Assembly: GCF_009720825.1 (NCBI RefSeq)
Contig: NZ_WNKY01000006.1
Location: forward strand, 62,001-126,000
Origin: Duganella radicis
GTDB lineage: Bacteria; Pseudomonadota; Gammaproteobacteria; Burkholderiales; Burkholderiaceae_D
Direction of reading: 5' to 3'
DNA length: 64,000 nt
The notes under the pieces are model-generated. The model saw only the letters and a program-made list of their open reading frames with translations. It did no database searches and was not told the DNA's origin. The translations under genes were made by a program, and so were the position numbers. The first letter of the stretch is position 1. Every line of letters starts with the position of its first letter. Below are positions 32,779 to 41,337 of the stretch, one piece after another.

Positions 32779-33198
32779 GTTGACCTCATGGTGGTGAAAG
32801 GGAAAGGTCATCATAGCAACTTTGCATCCCCGTGCGTACGCCATGCGACAGGCCGCCGGCGGCGCCGATGAATTGCCGCATGGCGGGAACAGGTCGCGCG
32901 CCCTGTGGCTTTTCCCCGACAGGTAGCTGCGGCAACATTACCGCGGGGGAAGGGGAAGCCGTTTTCGCAGCCCCGCCCGCCGCCCCGCCAGCACCGCTGG
33001 CGAGGGGCGTCAGGTAAGCGTTTATTTCTCTTTGAAAATTCCTGTTGAGTTCATACAAAACCCCTATCGGAATGACAATAACTGATATAAAAATGAAATT
33101 CATTTTTTGAATCTGGAAACTATTGTTGGTGCTAGGATCATCCTTACTGAGCAAATAATTGCCAGTGACACGCACACACAATATGAGGGGAATAAAAA
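32779..33198. other. Intergenic region, GC-rich then AT-rich, no gene recognised
   Basis: The left part (to about 33016) is GC-rich and has no supportable gene on either strand. The right part (33017-33198) is AT-rich and should hold the promoter of the PEP-CTERM gene. It contains a 17-bp palindrome aaaatgaa-a-ttcatttt (33090-33106) that could be an operator or a weak hairpin. Confidence 0.5.
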
Positions 33199-33726
33199 AT
33201 GAAAGCGTTCGTACGACAGACTACTCAAGCAGCCATCCTCGCCACCGCCCTGATCGCGGCCTCGGCGTTTGCGGCCCCGGCCGATCCGGCGCCCTGCACC
33301 TTCAGCGACCTGACCAGCGTCACCGTCACCGCCTGCGCCGGCTTCATCGACAAGAACCACATCAAGGGTTCGGCCGACGGCGACGCCGCCACCCAGCTGG
33401 GCATCCTGGGCCTGGTGTCGGACGGCCACGCCATCGAGCTGGCCAGCAAGTCCGGCAGCACCCTGACCTTCACCACCGCGCTGTACGGCATGACCATCAT
33501 CGGCCTGCACATCGGCGGCGGCTCCGACGATCACGTGGCCAACAGCACCGCCTTCTACCTGTTCGATGCCGGCAACACCGGCATCTACGCCATCGACACC
33601 AGCTTCAGCTCGCTGTCCAACGGCGGCCTGTACATGACCAGCGCGGTGCCGGAGCCTGCCACCTACGGCATGCTGCTGGCCGGCCTGGGTCTGATGGGCG
33701 CGGCCCTGCGCCGCCGCCAATCCTGA
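33199..33726 (+). CDS. PEP-CTERM sorting-domain protein
   Basis: This 175-residue secreted protein has a signal peptide ('MKAFVRQTTQAAILATALIAASAFAAP') and a C-terminal PEP-CTERM tail 'VPEPATYGMLLAGLGLMGAA' followed by 'LRRRQS': Pro-Glu-Pro motif, hydrophobic helix and basic end. This marks substrates of the exosortase EpsH/XrtA, which processes proteins for export with exopolysaccharide. The middle domain is Gly/Ser/Thr-rich with 'FYLFDAGNTGIYAIDTSFSSLSNGGLYM', typical of this class, and has no known enzymatic motif. Three Cys (one near the mature N-terminus) may form a disulfide. The gene stands alone with a terminator 21 bp downstream. The exosortase is not in the window. Confidence 0.93.
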   Translation: MKAFVRQTTQAAILATALIAASAFAAPADPAPCTFSDLTSVTVTACAGFIDKNHIKGSADGDAATQLGILGLVSDGHAIELASKSGSTLTFTTALYGMTIIGLHIGGGSDDHVANSTAFYLFDAGNTGIYAIDTSFSSLSNGGLYMTSAVPEPATYGMLLAGLGLMGAALRRRQS

Positions 33727-33747
33727 ACCCCCTTGGCGTAAAGCCGG

Positions 33748-33771
33748 CACCCCGCTGCGGCGGGGTGTTTT
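33748..33771 (+). terminator. Rho-independent terminator after the PEP-CTERM gene
   Basis: An 8-bp stem (caccccgc / gcggggtg) with a 4-nt loop is followed by TTTT. It is symmetric enough to stop the convergent VOC operon as well. Confidence 0.85.
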
Positions 33772-33786
33772 CGTTGGCGGACCGCC

Positions 33787-34188
33787 TTAGCGCTGCACCA
33801 TCTTCCAGCCATTGCCGGACGGATCGCGGAAGCCGGCATCCACCGTGCCGTAGCGCGCCACCGGTTCCTGCGTGAACTCGACGCCGTTCTTGCGCAGGCG
33901 CTCCCAGGCGGCGCGGCAGTCGTCCACGTGCAGCACCAGCGCCGGCATGGCGCCCTTGGCCACCATCTGGTTCAGGGTTTGCGCGGTGGCGGCGTCGTGC
34001 AGCGGCGGCCCGGGCTTGAACAGGCCCAGCTGAAACGACGGCTGGTCGGCCGCCTGCACCGTCAGCCAGCGGTAATCGCCGTTGCGCACATCGGTATGGA
34101 CCACGAAGCCCAGCTGGTCGACATAAAAGGCCAGCGCCTCGTCCTGGTCGCGCACATACAGGCCGGCTACATTTACAGATTGCGTCAT
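33787..34188 (-). CDS. VOC (glyoxalase-like) family protein
   Basis: This 133-residue protein has two beta-alpha-beta-beta-beta modules of the vicinal-oxygen-chelate fold: 'VAGLYVRDQDEALAFYVDQLGFVVHTDV' then 'ALVLHVDDCRAAWERLRKNGVEF' and 'YGTVDAGFRDPSGNGWKMVQ'. The last motif carries the usual 'DP-GN-W' ending. Members include glyoxalases, dioxygenases and antibiotic-binding proteins. It is the last gene of a tightly packed operon (ArsR, SRPBCC, AraC-type, VOC) where the same four-part mix suggests a small-molecule response unit. No specific substrate can be assigned; some metal ligands of true glyoxalase I are not evident. Confidence 0.85.
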   Translation of the reverse strand: MTQSVNVAGLYVRDQDEALAFYVDQLGFVVHTDVRNGDYRWLTVQAADQPSFQLGLFKPGPPLHDAATAQTLNQMVAKGAMPALVLHVDDCRAAWERLRKNGVEFTQEPVARYGTVDAGFRDPSGNGWKMVQR

Positions 34189-34209
34189 ATCACCTCCTTG
34201 GTTTGGGAG

Positions 34210-34662
34210 CTACAGTGTGCCGCCGTCCTGGCGGCGCCGCTTCTCCAAAACTGCGATATTGAGATCGGGCCGTTCGGCGTGGCGCGTCACGCATTCCGGG
34301 ATCCCGGCGCCGGCGTGCGGCTGCGCGCGTTCGTGCGCGCGCAGCTCGCCCGGGCTGGCGCCGGTGATGTCGCGGAAAATGCGGCCGAAGGTGCCCAGGC
34401 TGGTCCAGCCGGTTTGCAGCGCGATCTCGGTGACGGGCAGATCGGTATCGCGCAGCAGCGCGCTGGCGCGCTCGATGCGGCGCGTCAGCAGATAGCGGTG
34501 CGGCGGCAGGCCGAAGGCCCGCTTGAACTCGCGCGCGAAATAGGCCGGCGACACCGCGCTGACCTCGGCCAGCCGTTGCACCGGCCACGCCTCGTGCGGC
34601 GCCGCGTCCATCTTGTCCTTGGCGCGCAGCAGGCGCCGCAATAGCAGCGGACTCTGGCTCAC
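34210..34662 (-). CDS. Short AraC-type DNA-binding protein
   Basis: These 150 residues are almost only an AraC/XylS DNA-binding domain: the first helix-turn-helix 'WPVQRLAEVSAVSPAYFAREFKRAFG', the linker 'PPHRYLLTRRIERASALLRDTDLPVTEIALQTGW', and the second helix-turn-helix 'SLGTFGRIFRDITGASPGELR'. There is no N-terminal effector domain, only about 25 residues, and a short Arg-rich tail. Its start codon overlaps the SRPBCC stop by four bases, so it is translationally coupled. Such short forms act like MarA/SoxS, controlled by expression level instead of ligand. It lies between the SRPBCC and VOC genes, and its target may be this operon. Confidence 0.88.
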   Translation of the reverse strand: MSQSPLLLRRLLRAKDKMDAAPHEAWPVQRLAEVSAVSPAYFAREFKRAFGLPPHRYLLTRRIERASALLRDTDLPVTEIALQTGWTSLGTFGRIFRDITGASPGELRAHERAQPHAGAGIPECVTRHAERPDLNIAVLEKRRRQDGGTL

Positions 34663-35627
34663 CGCTGGCCGCTCTCCGGCGCCAGCGCCGCCTCCAGTTT
34701 ATCGAACGAACCGGTCCAGCCCTGCGTCATGCCGGCGCGCGCGGCGAGGAACACCGCGCGTTCCTCGGCCGTGGCCGGGCCGTCGATTTCCCACGTCACC
34801 GTCACCCGCGTGCGCTGCGGGCCCTCGGCCGTGAAGTCCACCGTGGTGCGCATGGTTTCCGGCCACACCGGCGCCAGCGGGTGGCGGGCGATCCGCTCCT
34901 GCTCGTCGCAGAACTGCTGGGTGTAGACCAGCCGGTCCGGCGCGCGCACCTCCTCGTAATGGGCGCGGCCGTACATGGTCAGGCCGTTGCCGCTCATGCA
35001 GTACAGCGTGCCGCCGCCGGTGCGGATGTCGGCGCGCAGCAGGCGCATCTCCATGCCGGTGGGCGGCAGCCAGCGCGCCAGATGTTCGGGCTGGGTCCAC
35101 ATCGCGAACACCAGCGCGCGCGACGCCTCGAAACTGCGGCTGATGACAAACCGGTCCTGGTCGGCGCAGCGCTTGCCCAGGTATTCGGCCAGGCGGTCCC
35201 AGGTCGAATCGCCGCCGGCCTGCTTGATGAACTGGCGCGTCTGCGCGGCCGCCTCGGCGCTGGCCAGCGCCATGCGCATGTCCATCTGCGTCTTGCCGCC
35301 GAGGTCCTCGAACGTCACCGTCACGCGGAACAGCGGCGCCTGCTCATCGTTGCCGCCGTGGTCGTAGACCAGTTTGCGCAGCGGTTCGACTTCGAGGTAC
35401 TTCGTGTTGTTGGGCCAGTCGGTGCCGTCCGGGCCGTGCATGGTGTAGCGCCAGTGGCCGCCCGCGCGCAGGTCCTTGCTGTGGGTGGTGATGGTGAAGC
35501 CGCGCGGGCCCCACCATTGCGCCACCTGGGCCGGATCGGTCCAGGCATCCCACACCGCCTGTAGCGGCGCGTCGTAAAGGCGGACGATGCGGATTTCATT
35601 CGGGGCGTTGAACTCAGTCATTTTCAT
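34659..35627 (-). CDS. Double SRPBCC (AHSA1/START-like) domain protein
   Basis: This 322-residue protein is built from two tandem SRPBCC ligand-binding domains. The first (about 10-150) has 'IRIVRLYDAPLQAVWDAWTDPAQVAQWWGPRGFT' and 'YLEVEPLRKLVYDHG'; the second (about 158-315) has 'FVISRSFEASRALVFAMWTQPEHLARWLPP' and 'YEEVRAPDRLVYTQQF'. Each is usually a separate 140-150-residue protein, so this is a fusion or in-frame tandem duplication. The family binds hydrophobic small molecules. Its start overlaps the ArsR-type gene end by 14 bases, the common ArsR-SRPBCC pairing in which the regulator controls its neighbour. No catalytic residues are evident. GGAGATG lies before the start. Confidence 0.88.
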   Translation of the reverse strand: MKMTEFNAPNEIRIVRLYDAPLQAVWDAWTDPAQVAQWWGPRGFTITTHSKDLRAGGHWRYTMHGPDGTDWPNNTKYLEVEPLRKLVYDHGGNDEQAPLFRVTVTFEDLGGKTQMDMRMALASAEAAAQTRQFIKQAGGDSTWDRLAEYLGKRCADQDRFVISRSFEASRALVFAMWTQPEHLARWLPPTGMEMRLLRADIRTGGGTLYCMSGNGLTMYGRAHYEEVRAPDRLVYTQQFCDEQERIARHPLAPVWPETMRTTVDFTAEGPQRTRVTVTWEIDGPATAEERAVFLAARAGMTQGWTGSFDKLEAALAPESGQR

Positions 35628-35973
35628 CTCCTGTTGGCGGTTTTTGGGCGGTGACGGTTTTCAGATAGGCATCGAGACGGTCGAAACTCTCTTCCCAGAA
35701 CACGCGGTACTGCTCCATCCAGTGGGCAGCGTCCTTGAGGCCGTCGCCATTGAGCTTGCACGAGCGCCATTGGGCGTTGCGGGTCTTGGTGATCAGCCCG
35801 GCCTTTTCCAGCACTTGCAGGTGCTTGGTCACGGCGGGCAGGCTCATCTCGCCGAGGAAGGGCTGGGCCAGATCGGACACATTGGCCTCGCCGCTCGACA
35901 GCCGCGCCAGCATGGCGCGGCGGGTGGGGTCGGCAAGGGCGGAAAAAGTCCGGCTGAGCTGGTCCTGCATCAT
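35614..35973 (-). CDS. ArsR family helix-turn-helix regulator
   Basis: This 119-residue winged-helix repressor reads 'FSALADPTRRAMLARLSSGEANVSDLAQPF' then the recognition helix in 'EMSLPAVTKHLQVLEKAGLI' and the wing 'TKTRNAQWRSCKLNGDGL'. The metal-binding ELCVCDL motif of ArsR/SmtB is missing ('ANVSDLAQ'), so it belongs to the non-metal group usually coupled to SRPBCC proteins. It is first in the four-gene operon running to 33787 and starts just downstream of a good promoter containing AT-rich palindromes, which it probably binds. The effector is unknown. Confidence 0.9.
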   Translation of the reverse strand: MMQDQLSRTFSALADPTRRAMLARLSSGEANVSDLAQPFLGEMSLPAVTKHLQVLEKAGLITKTRNAQWRSCKLNGDGLKDAAHWMEQYRVFWEESFDRLDAYLKTVTAQKPPTGDEND

Positions 35974-35979
35974 TTCACC

Positions 35980-36033
35980 AATCGATTAATTAACCTATGG
36001 GTTTAATATAGGCCGATAGGCCGCCAACGTCAA
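35980..36033 (-). promoter_or_regulatory. Promoter and candidate operator of the ArsR operon
   Basis: On the minus strand TTGACG (36028-36033) and TATATT (36005-36010) are separated by exactly 17 bases. Two overlapping palindromes, aatcgatt (35980-35987) and ttaattaa (35986-35993), lie just downstream of the expected start site, suiting ArsR-type autorepression. Confidence 0.7.
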
Positions 36034-38417
36034 GAAAAATAGAAACTTCAAATAGTTTCATCAGCTGCACCAGCGCCCAATTCTCCGTCTACCCCAAGCT
36101 GCAACTGGCGGCGGGCGAGTACAGCGGCACCCTGCGGCTGTCGATGTGCGCCGATACCCAGTGCGCCCAGCACTTCAAGGGTTCGCCGGTGGACGTGACC
36201 TACACCGTCAGCATCAATAAAGGTTTGAAGGTGACGCCGGGCAGCGTCGGCCTGACCGCGCTGGCTGGTGTCACCGCCTCGGCCAAGCTGGTGGTGCAGC
36301 TGCCAGCCGGCGCCACCAGTTTTACCGCCACCACCACCGCCACCTGGCTGAACATCTCGGGCGTGACTGCCAGTGGCATGACGCTCACCGCGGCCGGCAA
36401 GGCGCCTGGCGTGTACTCCGCGCTGGTAACGGTCAGCGCGGCCAATCGCCAGGTCACCGTGCCGGTGACCTACAACGTCGGCAATAATCCGGCTTCGGTG
36501 AACAGCATCACACCCGAGCGCGCCAGCCTGGGCTTCACCGCCCCGGCCGGCTACGCCAGCACCGCCCAGCAAATGAAGGTGACGCTGCCGGCCTGGGCCA
36601 CTGGGCTGAGCAGCGCCGTGGTCTACGACAGCGGCAGCGGCTGGCTGAGCGTGAACGTCGACGCCGCGGGCGCGCTGAACCTGGTCGCCTCGGCGGTCGG
36701 CCTGCGTCCCGGCAACTACGCGGCCAGCCTGGTGCTGAACGGCGGCCCCGACGTGCTGCCAGTCAGCTTACCGGTCAGCCTGAATGTGCTGGCGCCGGAC
36801 TGGAGCGTCAGCGGCAGTTCCAGCTTCAGCGTCAACGCCGCCAGCACCGCGGCCGGCCTGAGCGGACAGATCAGCATCGACATCCCCAACCTGCCGGTGC
36901 AAACCTGGCAGGCCAGCAGCAACGCCAGCTGGCTGACCCTGTCGCGCGGCAGCGGCGCGCTGCGCACCGACAAGCTCGGCATTTCGGTCAACGTCGCCGA
37001 AATGCTGAAGCTGGCCAACGGCCGCACCCACACCGCCGCCATCAGCCTGAGCGTGGCCAGCGGCAAAGCCGATCCGACCACCTTCACCGTCACGCTGGAC
37101 AAGAAGCTGGCCGAGCTGAACTTCGTCAGCCCGCATACCCGCCTGCCGGGCGAGGCCGGCAACTACATCGTGCGCGGCAGCGGCTTCGATGCGCTGGCCG
37201 ATGTCAGCAAGGCCTTGCAGGTGAGCGGCGCCGTCCCGGCCAAGGTGGTGCGCGTCAATGACACCCAGCTGGAGGTGAGCCTGCCGGCCGCCACCGGCGA
37301 CGCCACCTTCGCCATCGCCAACACCCTTGGCGCGCCTGTGGGCGCGGCGACCCTGAAGGCGCTGGCGCAGCCGGCCATGGCCTACGCCGCCATCGACACC
37401 CAGGGCCGCAAGGGCGGCATGGTGTTCGATCCCGAGCGCCAGGCGGTGTACACCATCAACAAGACGCTGAGCTCACTGATGCGCTTCCAGAAAAACGGCG
37501 CCAGCTGGGACGTCAGCAGCGTCCCGGTGCCGGACGCCGACGCGGTCGCCATCGCGCCTGACGGCAAGAGCCTGATCGTGACCGTCACCAGCGGCCAGAT
37601 CCAGTTGTTCGATCCAGCCACTTTGGCCAGCCAGGGCAGCTATAAAGCCGGTTACGTGTCCGGCGATACCCTGAACGCCTTGCCGCGCCTTGCCGTGCGC
37701 AATGACGGCAAGGTGCTGTTTGCCGGCGGTTCCGGCGTGGCTGGCGCCGGCGGCATGGCCTACTTCGATCTGGCCAGCCGCAGCTTCGGCAATATCGGCG
37801 GCAGCTATGCCTTTGGCTGGGCGGTGGCGTCCGGCGACGGCTCGCACCTCAACATCGTGCAGTCGGCCAGCTACAGCCCGCAGCCGCCGATGGTGTCGCT
37901 GGACGGCACCGACAGCGCCGCCAAGCCGGCTCCGGGCGGCCTGACCTTCTGGTACGAAGCAGCCCAGAGCCTGCGCGGCGAGCGTTTTGCCGAAGGTACT
38001 TACACCGTGTGGGACCGCGACTTCAACATCATCGGCAAAGTCGCCCTCCCGGATGCGAACTACTTCGGCCGCACGCCGGTGTTCTCGCCGGATGGCAAGC
38101 GCCTGTATGTGCTGGCGTACAGCAGCGCCGGCCTGTACCTGGGTTCGACCGTCATGCCGCGCGTGTACGTCTTCGACAGCAGCACGCGCATGGTGACCAG
38201 CACCAACCTGCCGCTGCTGGGTTCGTTCGATCTGAAGGACTACCCGACCTGCAACATCGACGCCTATGAATGCGACACGCGCGCGCTGGGTGCCATCAGC
38301 CCGGATGGCGCGACGCTGTTCTTCATCGGGGACGCGCGCCTGGTGGTGGCGCCGGTTCCGGCCCTGTCGGCCAGCCGTGCCGCCATGCGCCGCCTGGCGC
38401 TGCCCGTCTCGCGTTAA
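36012..38417 (+). pseudogene. 5'-truncated secreted Ig-like/beta-propeller protein remnant
   Basis: The frame is open from 36012 (after a TAG at 36009) to 38417, and similarity to secreted proteins is apparent from about 36060 ('ISCTSAQFSVYPKLQLAAGEYSG'), yet there is no ATG, GTG or ribosome site before the internal ATG at 36144 and no signal peptide. The protein holds several Ig-like/BACON-type repeats ('WLNISGVTASG', 'WLSVNVDAAG', 'WLTLSRGSG'), an IPT-like segment ('SPHTRLPGEAGNYIVRGSGFDAL') and a C-terminal beta-propeller ('VFSPDGKRLYVLAYS', 'AISPDGATLFFIG'). I infer that the 5' part was deleted, with the breakpoint at about 36034-36060, beside the ArsR operon promoter. The remaining 785 codons are intact, so loss is recent, or a shortened product starts at 36144. 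Confidence 0.7.
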
Positions 38418-38425
38418 GCGACCCT

Positions 38426-38459
38426 CCGCCCCGCGATCCGGCTTCGGCTTGCGGGGCGG
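38426..38459. terminator. Bidirectional hairpin between convergent genes
   Basis: A perfect 9-bp stem (ccgccccgc / gcggggcgg) encloses a smaller ccg-gctt-cgg hairpin. It lies between the 3' ends of the propeller remnant and the NHL-repeat gene. No T tract is present. Confidence 0.55.
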
Positions 38460-38468
38460 CCCCGGCGA

Positions 38469-39806
38469 TTATTGCTGGACGATCTTGCGCACCCGCCCGG
38501 TGGCGGTATCGCTGACGTAAAGATTGCCGGCCGCGTCCAGCGCGATGCCGCGCGGCGTGCGGAAGGTCGCCACGCTGCCGACCCCGTCCGTGGTGCCGAA
38601 ACCGTTCAGGCCATACTGGCCGGCGATGGTCGACACATAGCCGGAAGGCGTAATGGTGCGCACCTTGCCACCCATTTCCGTCACATACAGATTGCCATCG
38701 CCGTCGAGCGCGATGCCGGCCGGTTGTTTCAGCGTGGCCTTGATGCCTGCGCCGTCGCCGGCATCGGTGTCGCCGATATGGCCGGCGAAGGTGGTGACGC
38801 TGCCGTCCGGCGCCACCTTGCGGATCAGGTCATTCAGCGTGTCCGCCACAAACACATTGCCGGCCTTGTCGACCGCCAGGCCGTAAGGATTGTTGAAGCT
38901 GGCCTGCGCGGCCGCGCCATCGCTGGCGCCGCGCGCGCCGCTGCCGGCGATGGTGCTCACCACGCCCGCCGGGGTGATCTTGCGGATGCGCAGATTGAGC
39001 GTGTCGGCCACATACACGTTGCCGGCGCTGTCGACCGCGATGCCCAGCGGCGTATTGAAACGCGCCTGGCTGCCGGCGCCGTCGGCAAAGCCGATCTCGT
39101 CGGCGCCGGCCAGCGTGGTCACCACGCCGTCCTTGCTGATCTTGCGCACCATGTGCTTGCCGACCACGTAAAAATTGCCGGCCTGGTCGCGCGCGATGTC
39201 GTCGGCGTAGCCGAACGCCAGTTCGGCCTCGGTGGCGGCTTGGCCGGGCGTGGCGCCGACAAAGGTGCTCACCGCCCCGGCCGGCGTGACCATGGCGATG
39301 CGGCCATACTTGCGGTCGGCGACAAACACATTGCCGGCGGCATCGACCGCCAGTCCCTGCGGCTCGTTGAAGATCGCCGCCGGTTCGCCGGGCAGCTTGG
39401 TGGGGTTGTTGTTGCCGGCCAGCGTGCTGACCAGCGCGATCTGGTTGGCGCAGCTGATGGCGATATTGGTGACGTTGGCGCCGCCGATGGTGCCGCTGCC
39501 GTTGGCCACCGCGCATTGCTGGGTGAAGCGCGGCGGCTGGTCGCTGATGCGCACATTGTAGGCCGTGCCGGCGGTCAGGGCGGTTGGCAAGATAAAGGCC
39601 GTGGCGGCGGCCGGGATGGCGAGCTTGTCCGAGCCCGACGACAGCGTCATGCCGCCGCTCTTGAGCCCCGTGATGCTGCCGGCCACGGTGTAGGTGGGGG
39701 CGGCGGGCGTGGGCGGGGCGGTCACGCCGGTGCCACTGCCACCACCACCACCACCGCAGCCGGCCAGTCCCAGCAAGATCACGCCCGACGAGATTGATTT
39801 GCGCAT
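38469..39806 (-). CDS. NHL-repeat lipoprotein
   Basis: This 445-residue protein has a lipoprotein signal ('LLGLAGCGGGGGGSG'), so it should be anchored in a membrane facing the periplasm or outside. A short beta-sandwich region ('YTVAGSITGLKSGGMTLSSGSDKLAIPAA') precedes a beta-propeller of about six NHL repeats: 'EPQGLAVDAAGNVFVADRKYGRI', 'TPLGIAVDSAGNVYVADTLNLRI', 'NPYGLAVDKAGNVFVADTLNDLI', 'QPAGIALDGDGNLYVTEMGG' and 'TPRGIALDAAGNLYVSDTATGRV'. NHL propellers bind proteins or ligands; no catalytic residues are evident. It is convergent with the propeller remnant and is a single-gene unit. Function unknown. Confidence 0.88.
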   Translation of the reverse strand: MRKSISSGVILLGLAGCGGGGGGSGTGVTAPPTPAAPTYTVAGSITGLKSGGMTLSSGSDKLAIPAAATAFILPTALTAGTAYNVRISDQPPRFTQQCAVANGSGTIGGANVTNIAISCANQIALVSTLAGNNNPTKLPGEPAAIFNEPQGLAVDAAGNVFVADRKYGRIAMVTPAGAVSTFVGATPGQAATEAELAFGYADDIARDQAGNFYVVGKHMVRKISKDGVVTTLAGADEIGFADGAGSQARFNTPLGIAVDSAGNVYVADTLNLRIRKITPAGVVSTIAGSGARGASDGAAAQASFNNPYGLAVDKAGNVFVADTLNDLIRKVAPDGSVTTFAGHIGDTDAGDGAGIKATLKQPAGIALDGDGNLYVTEMGGKVRTITPSGYVSTIAGQYGLNGFGTTDGVGSVATFRTPRGIALDAAGNLYVSDTATGRVRKIVQQ

Positions 39807-39883
39807 GACAACCTTTTCATTTGGTCAAAATCAGCGCAAGGGTATCAGTTTGTGGCGCGAAGAAACGCACACATTGTCACGCC

Positions 39884-39914
39884 AGGTCAGGCGCCAGGCA
39901 AAAACGCCTGACCT
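39884..39914. terminator. Hairpin downstream of the FadL-type gene
   Basis: A perfect 10-bp stem (aggtcaggcg / cgcctgacct) with an 11-nt loop lies 54 bp after the FadL-type stop codon. A second short hairpin gcttcggc-gt-gccgaagc occurs at 39929-39946. Neither has a T tract on the minus strand. Confidence 0.45.
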
Positions 39915-39967
39915 TTCAATCGTGATCAGCTTCGGCGTGCCGAAGCATTCCCGTCTCGCGTTGAGAC

Positions 39968-41290
39968 CTAGAACCGATAGGCCAGCGACATGGCGAGAAT
40001 ATTGCTGGCGAGGTCGTAAGTGCCGTGCAGGGTGCTGCCGGTCGGGGAGCGCAGGCTCACGCCGGGCTCGTCAAGGAACAGATGGGTGTAGCCCACGCTG
40101 TATTCCAGGTTGCGGCTGGCCTGCCAGGTCGCGCCCAGCGCCAGCCACTTGCGGTTGACGTCGGGCACCCGGACATCGCGGGCGCCGCCGGTGACCGGCG
40201 TCTGATCGTAGGCCGCGCCGGTGCGCAGGGTCAGGCTGTCGTCGACCCGGTATTCCGTCCCCAGCGCGGCAAAGGAGGTGTTGCGGTAGTCGAACGCAAT
40301 GGCCTGGTCCGGCTGCGCCGAGCGGAAGTCGAGGACAACGTCGCGGAACTTGCTCCATTGGGTACGGCTCACGCTCGCCATGACCGACCAGCGTTCATCG
40401 ATCTGGTGCGACACGCTGAGTGTCAGCGACGACGGCATGCACAATTCGGTGGCGGCGGTCGTGTCTGTAAACCAGCCCGGCCGCACCGCCGCCAGGATGG
40501 CTTTCGGCCCCTGCGGCACCTCGAATGCCACCGGGACGTCGCCCAGCGTATGCTTCACCGCCGAGCGGTACGCCAGGCCGATATGGGTTTGCCTGGCGGG
40601 GCTGTACAGGGCGCCGATGGTGAAGCCGACGGCGTTGTCGCTGCCGTCGATGGCGATGCGCCCGTCTGCGCTGGCCGGGGCAAAGCCCGGCACGCGCGCC
40701 GCAGCCAGGATCGCGCCAAAGTCGATCGCGCTCGACAGCTTGGCCTGCGCGTGTTCGACAAACAGCGAGCCGCCCAGCGACCACGCGTCGCTGACGTCAT
40801 ACGACAGGGCGGCGCCGAGATTGATCGCCTTCAGCTCGGTCCGCTGGCCGTGATAGCGCCCCTTCCATTGCGCATCGTATTCCGTCTTGAAGCCGAACGG
40901 CGCGGTCACGGACAGTCCCAGGTGGGTGCGCTCGTTGAGCGGCAGGTGCAGATACAGCGCGGGCACCGCCTTGGTCGCGCCCGCGTCGTCGCCGTTGCCG
41001 CCCGCCAGCGGCCGGCCAAGCGCGTCCGCGCCATCGCCGCTGAATTTCACCGAGTAATCGATGGCCGTCACGTCGGCCTGGAACACCCGGCCGTCCAGGC
41101 CGCGCATCGCGGCGGGATTGTCCGCGATCGCGCTGGCGTCTCCCGGCGTGCTGATCGAGCCGGCGTAGGCGCGGCCTTGTGCCTTGGCGCTCCGCTCCTT
41201 GAGTTCAAATGCCGCGCCTTGGCTTTGGCTGGCCAGCGGCAGGCCGGCGGCCGCCGCCAGCAGCGTCCGCGAATTCCGATACATCGTCAT
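39968..41290 (-). CDS. FadL/TodX family outer-membrane channel (OMPP1)
   Basis: This 440-residue outer-membrane beta-barrel has a signal peptide ending near 'SQSQGAAFEL'. The FadL N-terminal hatch signature is 'QGRAYAGSISTPGDASAIADNPAAMRGL', which includes the conserved N-P-A element, and the C-terminus ends in 'AMSLAYRF' with terminal Phe. Internal 'LGLSVTAPFGFKTEY' and 'IGLAYRSAVKHTL' are typical. These proteins let hydrophobic molecules such as fatty acids or aromatic hydrocarbons pass the outer membrane. It is 47 bp downstream of the NodT-type gene in the same direction and probably co-transcribed with it, an unusual link of an uptake channel with an efflux pump. The true substrate is unknown. 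Confidence 0.88.
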   Translation of the reverse strand: MTMYRNSRTLLAAAAGLPLASQSQGAAFELKERSAKAQGRAYAGSISTPGDASAIADNPAAMRGLDGRVFQADVTAIDYSVKFSGDGADALGRPLAGGNGDDAGATKAVPALYLHLPLNERTHLGLSVTAPFGFKTEYDAQWKGRYHGQRTELKAINLGAALSYDVSDAWSLGGSLFVEHAQAKLSSAIDFGAILAAARVPGFAPASADGRIAIDGSDNAVGFTIGALYSPARQTHIGLAYRSAVKHTLGDVPVAFEVPQGPKAILAAVRPGWFTDTTAATELCMPSSLTLSVSHQIDERWSVMASVSRTQWSKFRDVVLDFRSAQPDQAIAFDYRNTSFAALGTEYRVDDSLTLRTGAAYDQTPVTGGARDVRVPDVNRKWLALGATWQASRNLEYSVGYTHLFLDEPGVSLRSPTGSTLHGTYDLASNILAMSLAYRF

Positions 41291-41337
41291 GTCGTTCTCC
41301 TTTTTATGGTTGTTTAAGTGGTGATATTCATGGGTGC

